Source: an uncultured Pelagibacteraceae bacterium (lineage in GTDB: Bacteria > Pseudomonadota > Alphaproteobacteria > Pelagibacterales > Pelagibacteraceae). From it: a stretch of 64,000 bases of DNA. The position numbers were made by a program, and so were the translations under genes. The notes below the pieces were generated by a model that saw nothing but the letters and a program-made list of their open reading frames with translations, searched no databases and had not been told where the DNA came from. The stretch spans positions 62,001 through 126,000 of the forward strand of contig CACIMN010000001.1 of the NCBI GenBank assembly GCA_902587755.1, written 5' to 3'. Every line of letters begins with the position of its first letter. Position 1 is the stretch's first letter. Below are positions 45,206 through 53,309 of this stretch, one piece after another.

Positions 45206-45218
45206 ATTCAGAAATCTA

Positions 45219-45242
45219 GTTGTAAATAGAATTTTCTACAAC
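45219..45242. promoter_or_regulatory. Inverted repeat upstream of the EamA-creatinase-amidinotransferase unit
   Basis: GTTGTA (45219-45224) and TACAAC (45237-45242) form a perfect 6-base inverted repeat with a 12-base spacer, in the 49-base gap before the transporter start at 45205. It has the form of a GntR- or LacI-like operator, but no regulator gene is near, and chance occurrence is possible. Confidence 0.3.
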
Positions 45243-45254
45243 AAAAATAAGTTT

Positions 45255-46499
45255 CTAAACTAAATTTTGATTTGAAAGGTTGGGGAAAAAGCAATCAACG
45301 ATATCTCCTTTTTTAAATTTTGATTTACCTGCTGGTAACAAAACCCAAATATTCGATTTTACAAATGATTTAATTCTAAAAGACTCTTGACCTTTTAAAA
45401 TCTCAACATTTATTTTTCCATTTTTAGTTGTACTTAATTGGCTCTTAACAAATCTTGTGAAATTCTTTTTTTTATTAAAACCATTTATCAAAACTGCTTT
45501 AATTGATTTTTCTTCTGATAATCCTAAAGCATTTAGAATATATGGAATTACAAAAAATCTAAAACATGCGGCTGAAGAGATCGGATTTCCAGGAAGTCCA
45601 AATATGGCCTTTTCTTTTCCTTTAATTTTTGCAAACATTATTGGTTTTCCTGGCCTTATTTCAGCACTTTTAAAGTAGCTAGATAATTTAAATTTTTTAA
45701 CAACACCAGGTATGAAATCAAACTTACCAGCAGAAACTGCGCCTGACGTAATAATAATATCATCTTTAGATTTAATTAATTTATTTATTTTTTGTTTAAA
45801 TATATTTTGATGATTATCTCTTAATATACTTCCACTTTTAAAGTTAAATAAAAAATTTTGATTTAAGTTTTTAATATAGTGTGTGTTAGAATTTCTTACC
45901 ATCCAATTTGGAATATTATCTTTGTCTGATATTTCGTTTCCTGTCGAAAAAAATAATATATTAATTCTTTTTTTTACTTTAATTTGTTTAATACCTAAAC
46001 TTTTAAAAGCTAAAATATGTTTTGGTTGAACAATTGTATTTTTTTTTATTACAACCTCCCCTTTTCTATAATCTGAACCTGCAAACCTAACGTGATCAAA
46101 TTTTTTTATTTTTTGGTCAATTAAAATATATTTTTTATTAGGCGCAAAAATTATTTGTTCTATAGGAATAATTGTATCAAAACCCTTTGGTATAATTCCT
46201 CCTGTCATTATTTCGGCAGTATCAAATTTTTTTATCTTTTTTTTAAATGGTTTCATTCCCGCCACAATTGAGCCAATAATTTTAAATTTTTTTGGGAATT
46301 TTTTTTTTAATCCATTGGTATCTTTTGAATTAATTGCATAACCATCAAACGCAGCATTATTCCCTGCAGGATAATCTATATTAGAATAAATATTGGTAGA
46401 AACTACTCTATTTAGAGAATTTATACTCTTTATAGTTTCCTCTTTAATTTTAATTTTTGCTTTTTTTAAAATTGTCTTAGATTTTTCGTAACTAATCAT
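45255..46499 (-). CDS. moeA: Molybdopterin molybdotransferase MoeA
   Basis: Inserts molybdate into adenylated molybdopterin. 414 residues. Motifs: IYSNIDYPAGNNAAFDGYAI (PAxDxSAxDGYA-like), the GTGGxxP-like EIMTGGIIPKGFDTIIPIEQ, FFSTGNEISD, ITSGAVSAGKFDF and FGLPGNPISSAACFRFFV. The C-terminal domain (about 340-410) is present. Overlaps mobA by 8 bases. The likely client is the formate dehydrogenase encoded from 48881. Confidence 0.93.
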   Translation of the reverse strand: MISYEKSKTILKKAKIKIKEETIKSINSLNRVVSTNIYSNIDYPAGNNAAFDGYAINSKDTNGLKKKFPKKFKIIGSIVAGMKPFKKKIKKFDTAEIMTGGIIPKGFDTIIPIEQIIFAPNKKYILIDQKIKKFDHVRFAGSDYRKGEVVIKKNTIVQPKHILAFKSLGIKQIKVKKRINILFFSTGNEISDKDNIPNWMVRNSNTHYIKNLNQNFLFNFKSGSILRDNHQNIFKQKINKLIKSKDDIIITSGAVSAGKFDFIPGVVKKFKLSSYFKSAEIRPGKPIMFAKIKGKEKAIFGLPGNPISSAACFRFFVIPYILNALGLSEEKSIKAVLINGFNKKKNFTRFVKSQLSTTKNGKINVEILKGQESFRIKSFVKSNIWVLLPAGKSKFKKGDIVDCFFPNLSNQNLV

Positions 46500-47100
46500 T
46501 TTTGAGTATTTCTTCTGCTTTTTTTAAATCTTCTTTTGTATTTATATTAAAGAAAGGATTATTATTTGAAAACTCCATATTAATTATTTTTACACCAGTA
46601 TTATTAGCCCACAACTCTACTTTTCTTTCTCCATTGTTTAAATCTTTCTCTAACTTATCTAGTAAATTAATAGACCATAAGCCAAATATATTATGTCGTG
46701 TGTTGTTTGACTTAATAAAAAATAAATCACTTTCATTAAAATTTATATTTTGAATAAAATCTTTAAGTATTTGTCTCTTAAAAAAAGGTGTATCAACAGG
46801 GAAAGTAGCTATCCATTTGTAGTCTTTTTGGTTTTCTTTTATCCATTTCATAGCTGATAAAACTCCACCTAACGGACCAAGACCTTTTTCAAAATCTTCA
46901 ATTATTGAAATTTTTTCTGAGTTATGAAAACTAATTTTATTATTTGAAACTATTAAGAGTTCCTTGAATTCATCAATAATTTCAGTCAACATGTGATCAA
47001 TTAACAATTTACCAGCTAACTTTACTTGGGATTTATCTTCTCCAAATCTTTGTGACTTACCGCCTGCTAGCACAGTGCCCAAAATATTGTTATGATCCAT
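46492..47100 (-). CDS. mobA: Molybdenum cofactor guanylyltransferase MobA
   Basis: Attaches GMP to the molybdenum cofactor to form the MGD needed by DMSO-reductase-family enzymes such as FdsA. 202 residues. Motifs: GTVLAGGKSQRFGEDKSQV (nucleotide loop), DHMLTEII, GLGPLGGVLSAM and ATFPVDTPFF with the metal-binding Asp; ending FFNINTKEDLKKAEE. Divergent from the formate dehydrogenase operon across 42 bases, which suggests shared control. Confidence 0.93.
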   Translation of the reverse strand: MDHNNILGTVLAGGKSQRFGEDKSQVKLAGKLLIDHMLTEIIDEFKELLIVSNNKISFHNSEKISIIEDFEKGLGPLGGVLSAMKWIKENQKDYKWIATFPVDTPFFKRQILKDFIQNINFNESDLFFIKSNNTRHNIFGLWSINLLDKLEKDLNNGERKVELWANNTGVKIINMEFSNNNPFFNINTKEDLKKAEEILKND

Positions 47101-47142
47101 CTATAAAATATAAAACATTCAAAGTTGAATTAAAGAAATTAA

Positions 47143-47541
47143 ATGGATTTAAGAATTTTAGAAATAGCAGCCCATACTGAAAACAATAAAGTTGTTGAAA
47201 ACTATACTCATAAATCAAAACACAAAAATCCATTATGTGGTGATGAGATGGAAATAAGCTTAATTGTCAAAGAAGATGTTGTAAAAGATATGGGTTATCA
47301 GTGTAAATCATGTGTTTATTGTCAGGCATCAGTCAGTCTACTGTCCAGAAAAATTAAGGAAAAAAAAGTTGATGATATTAAAAAATTTATAAATGTTGGT
47401 GAGCAACTTTTTGAGGACGCAAAAGTAAGTATGGAAAAAAATTGGAAAGACTTTAAAGAAATTTTAGATAAAAAAAATCTTTCAAGGAAAGAATGTTTGC
47501 TTTTACCTTTAAGAACTATTGCTAAAGCGTTAAAAATTTAA
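47143..47541 (+). CDS. SufU/NifU-N type iron-sulfur scaffold protein
   Basis: 132 residues with the three Cys and the Asp of the scaffold fold: NPLCGDEMEIS, GYQCKSCVYCQASVSLLS and RKECLLLPLRTI. These match the NPxCGD, CxxC/S and C-x-LP elements of the SufU/IscU family. Extra cysteines in CKSCVYC are unusual for IscU and closer to some SufU/NifU relatives. It directly abuts the HPP gene and heads the formate dehydrogenase operon, so a role in loading its many Fe-S clusters is an inference from position. Confidence 0.8.
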   Translation: MDLRILEIAAHTENNKVVENYTHKSKHKNPLCGDEMEISLIVKEDVVKDMGYQCKSCVYCQASVSLLSRKIKEKKVDDIKKFINVGEQLFEDAKVSMEKNWKDFKEILDKKNLSRKECLLLPLRTIAKALKI

Positions 47542-48018
47542 ATGATCAAAATTACAAAACCCTTATTGCAAAAAGCATTAATTGCAGGTTTTTTTTCTGC
47601 ATTTACAATTGGTGTGCTAACAGTCCTTACTTATAAAAGTACACTCGGATATTTTATTGCAGCCTCTTTTGGTTCTTCAATGGTTTTACTATTTGGTTTT
47701 CCTGAAAGCCCATTTGCACAACCAAAAAATGTTTTTTTTGGACATTTGGTAACTGCTTTAGTAGGAGTAATTTTTGTAAACTATATTCCGCTCCCTATTT
47801 ATATCAGTATTGCAATCGCTGTTGGAGCAGGAGTTTTTTTAATGATTTTATTTAATATTGTTCACCCACCTGCTGGTGGAAATCCAATTATAGTTATTAT
47901 AGGAAGTGCCTCTTATGATTATTTAATTAATCCAATAATTTTTGGTTGTATAATTATATTGTTATTAGCAATTATAATTAACAAATATTTATTAAAAAAA
48001 AACTATCCATTAAAATAA
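47542..48018 (+). CDS. HPP family membrane protein
   Basis: 158 residues with about four hydrophobic segments (15-35, 42-62, 68-90, 95-150 in two parts). Family signatures: PESPFAQPKNVFFGHL and the eponymous His-Pro-Pro in IVHPPAGGNPIIVIIG. HPP proteins in plants and cyanobacteria have been linked to nitrite transport across membranes; in a formate dehydrogenase operon a small anion such as formate, nitrite or molybdate is possible. No gap to the scaffold gene and 4 bases to fdhD. Confidence 0.85.
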   Translation: MIKITKPLLQKALIAGFFSAFTIGVLTVLTYKSTLGYFIAASFGSSMVLLFGFPESPFAQPKNVFFGHLVTALVGVIFVNYIPLPIYISIAIAVGAGVFLMILFNIVHPPAGGNPIIVIIGSASYDYLINPIIFGCIIILLLAIIINKYLLKKNYPLK

Positions 48019-48022
48019 TTTA

Positions 48023-48862
48023 ATGAATTCTAAATACAAAGTTTTAAAATATTCATCTAATAAGTTTGAGAATATAGATGATTTAATTTCAATTGAAGAA
48101 CCATTGGAGATTTCATTAAAGTATAATGAGTCTAGTAAATGGATAAATCAAAGTTTATCTATAACAATGAGAACTCCAGGTGATGATGAGAATCTTGTTA
48201 GAGGATTTTTATATAATGAACAAATTATAAAAAATGTTGATGATATTGTTTCAATAGAAAGTTATGGAGATAAAGTTGGTCAATACAATATTCAAAATAA
48301 AATATTAGCAACTTTAAATAATTCTGAAAATGTGAATATTTCAAAAATAAAAAGAGATTTTTTAACTAATTCATCTTGTGGTGTATGTGGAAAATCTTCA
48401 CTTGATGCTCTAGAAATAATAAAAAAAAATAAAACAAATCCATTAGAACCCAAAATCAAAAAAGAGGTAATTGTTAAATCGCCAGACACATTGAGAGGAG
48501 GCCAATCTGAATTTAGTAAAACAGGTGGAATTCATGCTAGTGGTCTTTTTAATAGTAATGGAGAATTGATTGCTGTCAGAGAAGATGTAGGAAGACATAA
48601 TGCTCTAGATAAACTTATTGGTTGTGCATTAAAGAGCAACCAAATTGATCCAAAAAACCAATTTATAACATGCTCAGGCAGACTAAATTTTGAATTGGTT
48701 CAAAAGGTTTTGATGACAGATATAGGTATAATGATAGGCGTTGGTGCGCCAACTAGTCTTGCTATCGATTTAGCGAATAAATTTGACATTACCCTTGTTG
48801 GTTTCGTAAAGAGGGACAGTTTTAATATTTACACAAATAACAAAAAAGTTATTGTGGACTAA
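48023..48862 (+). CDS. fdhD: Formate dehydrogenase sulfurtransferase FdhD
   Basis: Carries sulfur to the molybdenum cofactor of formate dehydrogenase. 279 residues. The Cys pair Cys119-x-x-Cys122 in NSSCGVCGKSSLDAL matches the essential CxxC of E. coli FdhD. Other motifs: TGGIHASGLF, VREDVGRHNALDKLIG, TCSGRLNFELVQK and APTSLAIDLANKF. Positioned directly before its client enzyme. Confidence 0.95.
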   Translation: MNSKYKVLKYSSNKFENIDDLISIEEPLEISLKYNESSKWINQSLSITMRTPGDDENLVRGFLYNEQIIKNVDDIVSIESYGDKVGQYNIQNKILATLNNSENVNISKIKRDFLTNSSCGVCGKSSLDALEIIKKNKTNPLEPKIKKEVIVKSPDTLRGGQSEFSKTGGIHASGLFNSNGELIAVREDVGRHNALDKLIGCALKSNQIDPKNQFITCSGRLNFELVQKVLMTDIGIMIGVGAPTSLAIDLANKFDITLVGFVKRDSFNIYTNNKKVIVD

Positions 48863-48880
48863 ATTAATAAAAGGGTATTT

Positions 48881-50536
48881 GTGTCAAAAAATATAAGTAA
48901 TTTATCAGGCAGAATAGGCTTAAAAGATAACCTATTTAAGCAAATCTCAGAAAATACCTTAAGCGATAGTCCACAAGATATTAAAGAAATTGCCAAAAAA
49001 CATAACCTAGGTGTTTCAACTCTCCATGGTGCAGAATCCTTTTATGAATTTTTAAGGCCTTCTCATAGAGAAAAAAAAGCGTTCGTTTGTAACGGTAGTG
49101 CATGCATGTGTGCAGGTACTCAAGACAAATTAAAAGATAAACTCAAGGAAAAACTAGGTGATGACAAAGTTGGAGAAATGTTCTGCTTAGGTCATTGTTA
49201 TGAAAACCATGCATTTCACTATGATGGAGAAAATTATGCTGGTAAAGATATAGAAAAAATTGATCAGATTTTAAATGGTGAGGAAATTAAGCAAGAAAAA
49301 TTTTTTTCTAAGAGTTATGCGACAACAAGTTTTTTAATGGATGATAAACTTTCTTCTACGGACCAATTCAAAGATCAATTAAGTAAATTTTTAAAATCAG
49401 ATAAAAAAGAAATAGTAAAATCATTATTAGACTCAAATTTAACAGGGAGAGGTGGTGCAGGTTTTCCAACAGGAATGAAATGGGATTTTTGTAGTAAAGC
49501 GAAAGGTGATAAAAAATATGTTATCTGTAATGCTGACGAGGGAGACTCTGGTGCATTTTCAGATAGGTATTTGTTAGAAGACCAGCCGCTAAAAGTTATT
49601 TTTGGAATGGTAATGTGTGGTTATGTAATTGGGAGTGATGAGGGTGTTTTATATATAAGAGGTGAATATCCAAAATCAATTGAAGCATTGAATGGTAGTA
49701 TAAACGAACTTAAAAAATTAGGATTATTAGGTGAAAATATTTTAGGAACAGATTTTTCATTCGATTTAGGAATCTGTATTGGTCAAGGTGCATATATCTG
49801 CGGAGAAGAAACAGCTTTGATTGCATCTATTGAAGGAAGAAGAGCAGAAGTTGACGTTAGACCTCCTTTTCCTGTTACAGAAGGATTATATAAAAAACCA
49901 ACTGTAGTTAACAATGTTGAAACTTTAGCAGCTGCAACTGGAATTTTAATAAATGGGTCTGAAAAGTTTTCATCTATAGGAAATAAAAAATCAGCAGGTA
50001 CTAAATTGGTTTGTTTGGATAGTTTCTTTAACAACCCAGGTGTTTATGAAATTGATATGGGAACTCCAATGAAAAAAATATTTAATGAAATTGGTGGAGG
50101 ATATAAAGAACCATTAAAAGCTTTTCAAATTGGTGGGCCACTTGGTGGTGTGGTTCCATTAAGTGAAATAGAAAATCTAAATTTAGATTTTCAGGAGTTT
50201 ACTGCAAAAGGTTTCATGTTAGGTCATGCTAGTGTGGTGAGTATTCCTAAAGATTTTTCTATGGCTGAATACATTCATCATCTATTTGAATTTTCTGCAG
50301 AAGAATCATGTGGAAAATGTTTCCCTGGAAGACTTGGATCTTACAGAGGTAAAGAGATGTTTGACCAAGCTAAAAAGAAAACTGCCAAAATACCTTTGAA
50401 ATTGCTAGAGGAATTGCTTGTTACAATGAAAAAAGGTTGTTTATGTGCTTTATGCGGAGCTATACCCACTCCTATTCAGAACATTCTAAAGTACTTTGGG
50501 GATGAAATGAAAAATGATATGGTTAAAGATAATTAA
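48881..50536 (+). CDS. NAD-dependent formate dehydrogenase, fused gamma/beta subunit (FdsG-FdsB)
   Basis: Electron-transfer half of a soluble formate dehydrogenase. 551 residues from a GTG start. NuoE-like domain (1-135) with [2Fe-2S] ligands Cys70, Cys75, Cys102 and Cys106. NuoF-like domain (150-551) with FMN/NAD loop GRGGAGFPTGMKWDF (189-203) and NADEGDSGAFSDR. The [4Fe-4S] motif is altered: Cys477 and Cys480 are there, but the third position is Gly483 (SCGKCFPGRLG); the distal ligand region has three Cys (520, 522, 525). FdsG and FdsB are separate genes in Rhodobacter and Cupriavidus. Overlaps fdsA by one base. Confidence 0.92.
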   Translation: MSKNISNLSGRIGLKDNLFKQISENTLSDSPQDIKEIAKKHNLGVSTLHGAESFYEFLRPSHREKKAFVCNGSACMCAGTQDKLKDKLKEKLGDDKVGEMFCLGHCYENHAFHYDGENYAGKDIEKIDQILNGEEIKQEKFFSKSYATTSFLMDDKLSSTDQFKDQLSKFLKSDKKEIVKSLLDSNLTGRGGAGFPTGMKWDFCSKAKGDKKYVICNADEGDSGAFSDRYLLEDQPLKVIFGMVMCGYVIGSDEGVLYIRGEYPKSIEALNGSINELKKLGLLGENILGTDFSFDLGICIGQGAYICGEETALIASIEGRRAEVDVRPPFPVTEGLYKKPTVVNNVETLAAATGILINGSEKFSSIGNKKSAGTKLVCLDSFFNNPGVYEIDMGTPMKKIFNEIGGGYKEPLKAFQIGGPLGGVVPLSEIENLNLDFQEFTAKGFMLGHASVVSIPKDFSMAEYIHHLFEFSAEESCGKCFPGRLGSYRGKEMFDQAKKKTAKIPLKLLEELLVTMKKGCLCALCGAIPTPIQNILKYFGDEMKNDMVKDN

Positions 50537-53304
50537 TGAGTTCAGAGAAAAGAAAAATTGCTTATATTGATGGAAAACCGTATGAAATCGGACCAAATCA
50601 TTCGTCTATTTTAAAATTTGTAAAAAGCTATGTAGGTGAAAAAAAAGTTCCTACTTTGTGTGATGATCCAAATTTAGCACCTTATGGAGCTTGTAGAGTA
50701 TGTTCGGTCGAAGTTGCTTTAGAAAAAGATGGTCCTACAAAAGTAGTTGCATCTTGCCATACTCCAGTTGCTGAAAATCAACACATATTTACTTCAAATG
50801 AATCTTTGAAAGATCTTAGAAAAAATATTGTTGAATTAGTATTAACAGACCATCCAATGGAATGTGATAGTTGTGAGGTAAATAATAATTGTGAACTTCA
50901 AACTGTTGCTAATGACTTAGGTATTTCTGATCACAGATATAACAGTCCAAAACAACATAAAGGTATTCCTAGAGATACATCTCATGATTACATGAGAATG
51001 AATTTAGATAATTGTATCAATTGTGGAAGATGTGTCAGAGCTTGTGATGAAATTCAAGGTTCATTTGTACTTACAATGAGTGGAAGAGGATTTGAATCAA
51101 GAATAACAACTGATAACGACATGATGTTTGGAGATAGTTCATGTGTTTCTTGTGGTGCATGCGCTCACACTTGTCCAACAGATGCTATTTCAGATGTTTT
51201 TCAATCAAAATCTGCTGCAGTAGATAAAAAAGTTAGAACAACTTGTTCATACTGCGGTGTTGGTTGTAATTTAGAGGCTTCGATTAAAGATGATAAGGTT
51301 GTGGCTATTGATACACCTAAACAAACAGAAGTTAATGCTGGACATACATGTATTAAAGGAAGATATGCATTTAGTTTTTATGATCATCCAGACAGATTAA
51401 AAACACCTTTAATTAAAAGAAATGGAAAATTTGAAGAAGCTTCTTGGGATGAAGCTTATAATTTTATAAAAAAAGAAATGAACAGAATTACAAAAGATAA
51501 TGGTCCAGATGCTTTTGCTGGAATTTCTTCTGCAAGATGTACAAATGAAGAAAATTATGTTTTTCAAAAGATGATTAGAGCTGCAGTTGGAACAAACAGT
51601 GTAGACTGTTGTGCAAGAATTTGTCATTCACCAACAGCTTGGGGAATGCAACAAACTTTTGGGACTGGGGCAGCAACTAACTCTACAGAGGATATTTATC
51701 ATGCAGATTTATTTTTGGTAATTGGAGCTAATCCAACTAATGCTCATCCTGTAACAGGTGCAAAAATAAAACAGCAAATCATGAAAGGGAAAAAATTAAT
51801 TGTGCTTGATCCAGTAACAACTGAACTAGCAAAACTTGCTGATTATCATATTAAACTAAGACCAGGAACTAACGTTGCAGTTCTAAATATGATGTTACAC
51901 TTTATTATTAAATCAAAACTTTATAATGCAGATTTTGTTAGAGATAGAACTGAAGGTTTTGATAATTTCTTAAAAGAAATTGAAAGACAAGATGTAGATC
52001 ATTTAGCAAAAGTAGCTGGTGTAGATAAACAATTAGTTAAAGAAGCAGCAATTGCCTATGCTACAGCAAAAAATTCAATGGAGTTCCATGGTTTGGGAGT
52101 TACTGAACACGAACAAGGATCCAAAACTGTAATGTTAATTGCAGATCTAGCAATGATTACTGGAAACATTGGACGAAAAGGTGTCGGAGTTAATCCTTTA
52201 AGGGGTCAAAATAATGTTCAAGGTGCAGCAGATATGGGATGTCAACCACACCAAGGCGCTGGATATTTTCCCGTAGCTGATGAAAAGCATCAAGAATTCT
52301 ATACAGAAAAATATGGAGTAACGCACCCAACTAAACCAGGATTAAAAATTCCTCAAATGTTTGAAGCTGCAATAAACAAGGAATTAAAAGGTTTATGGAT
52401 TATAGGGGAAGATATTGTTCAAACAGATCCTAATAGCGCACATGTTATTGAAGCTATGAACTCTTTAGAACTTTTAGTTGTACAGGAAATATTTATGAGC
52501 GAAACAGCAAAATTAGCAACTGTTGTTCTGCCCGGCACAACTTTCTTAGAAAAGGATGGAACTTTTACAAACACTGAGAGAAGAATTCAAAGAGTGAACA
52601 GAGCAGTACCTCCTCTACCAGGCACTAAACCTGATGGATTAATTGTAACTGAGATGATGCAGAAATTAGGTTTTGATCAGCCAACTTATGATGCAGATCA
52701 AGTTCTAGCAGAAATTGCTGATATCGTTCCTTTCTTTAAGGGAGTTACAAGAGAGAGACTTGGAAAATTTGGGTTACAATGGCCTGTCCAAGAAGATGGA
52801 ACTGATACGAAAATTTTACATACAGAAACATTTAAATTAGGTAAAGGCAGACTTAAAAACTTTGATTGGAAAGAATCATCAGAAATAGAAGCTAATCAAA
52901 AAGACTATCCTTTGATTTTGACAACTAGTAGAGTTTTACAACATTACAACGCAGCAACAATGACAAGAAGAACAAAAAATATAAATATTGTAGATGAAGA
53001 CGTTTTATTAATTCATCCTAAAGATGCTGAGTATAGAGATCTAAACACTGGTGATATTGGAAGACTTTATTCAGGTAGAGGTGAGGTTGCTCTTAAGGTT
53101 GAGGTTACAGATAAGGTTAAAGAAGGAATTGTTTTTACTACATTCCATTTCCCAGAACATATGGTTAATATGGTTACAGGTCATGGTAAAGATGAAGAAA
53201 CAATGTGTGCAGAATACAAAGTATCTTCTGTTGAAGTACAAAAAATTTCTAATCAATTTAAAACAGAAGTTAAACCAAAAGAAAATCAAGCCGAAGTTAG
53301 TTAA
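50536..53304 (+). CDS. fdsA: Formate dehydrogenase alpha subunit, molybdenum-containing
   Basis: Oxidises formate to CO2 and passes electrons to the NAD-reducing subunit. 922 residues. NuoG-like N-terminus: [2Fe-2S] Cys42, 53, 56, 74; His106 with Cys110, 113, 119; two [4Fe-4S] sets at Cys160/163/166/170 and Cys203/206/209/213. Then the molybdopterin domain with [4Fe-4S] Cys237, 240, 244, 272 and the molybdenum ligand Cys363 followed by His364 (CCARICHSPT). A Cys, not selenocysteine. C-terminal MGD domain follows (about 790-900). A small FdsD gene is not seen. Confidence 0.95.
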   Translation: MSSEKRKIAYIDGKPYEIGPNHSSILKFVKSYVGEKKVPTLCDDPNLAPYGACRVCSVEVALEKDGPTKVVASCHTPVAENQHIFTSNESLKDLRKNIVELVLTDHPMECDSCEVNNNCELQTVANDLGISDHRYNSPKQHKGIPRDTSHDYMRMNLDNCINCGRCVRACDEIQGSFVLTMSGRGFESRITTDNDMMFGDSSCVSCGACAHTCPTDAISDVFQSKSAAVDKKVRTTCSYCGVGCNLEASIKDDKVVAIDTPKQTEVNAGHTCIKGRYAFSFYDHPDRLKTPLIKRNGKFEEASWDEAYNFIKKEMNRITKDNGPDAFAGISSARCTNEENYVFQKMIRAAVGTNSVDCCARICHSPTAWGMQQTFGTGAATNSTEDIYHADLFLVIGANPTNAHPVTGAKIKQQIMKGKKLIVLDPVTTELAKLADYHIKLRPGTNVAVLNMMLHFIIKSKLYNADFVRDRTEGFDNFLKEIERQDVDHLAKVAGVDKQLVKEAAIAYATAKNSMEFHGLGVTEHEQGSKTVMLIADLAMITGNIGRKGVGVNPLRGQNNVQGAADMGCQPHQGAGYFPVADEKHQEFYTEKYGVTHPTKPGLKIPQMFEAAINKELKGLWIIGEDIVQTDPNSAHVIEAMNSLELLVVQEIFMSETAKLATVVLPGTTFLEKDGTFTNTERRIQRVNRAVPPLPGTKPDGLIVTEMMQKLGFDQPTYDADQVLAEIADIVPFFKGVTRERLGKFGLQWPVQEDGTDTKILHTETFKLGKGRLKNFDWKESSEIEANQKDYPLILTTSRVLQHYNAATMTRRTKNINIVDEDVLLIHPKDAEYRDLNTGDIGRLYSGRGEVALKVEVTDKVKEGIVFTTFHFPEHMVNMVTGHGKDEETMCAEYKVSSVEVQKISNQFKTEVKPKENQAEVS

Positions 53305-53309
53305 TTAAA

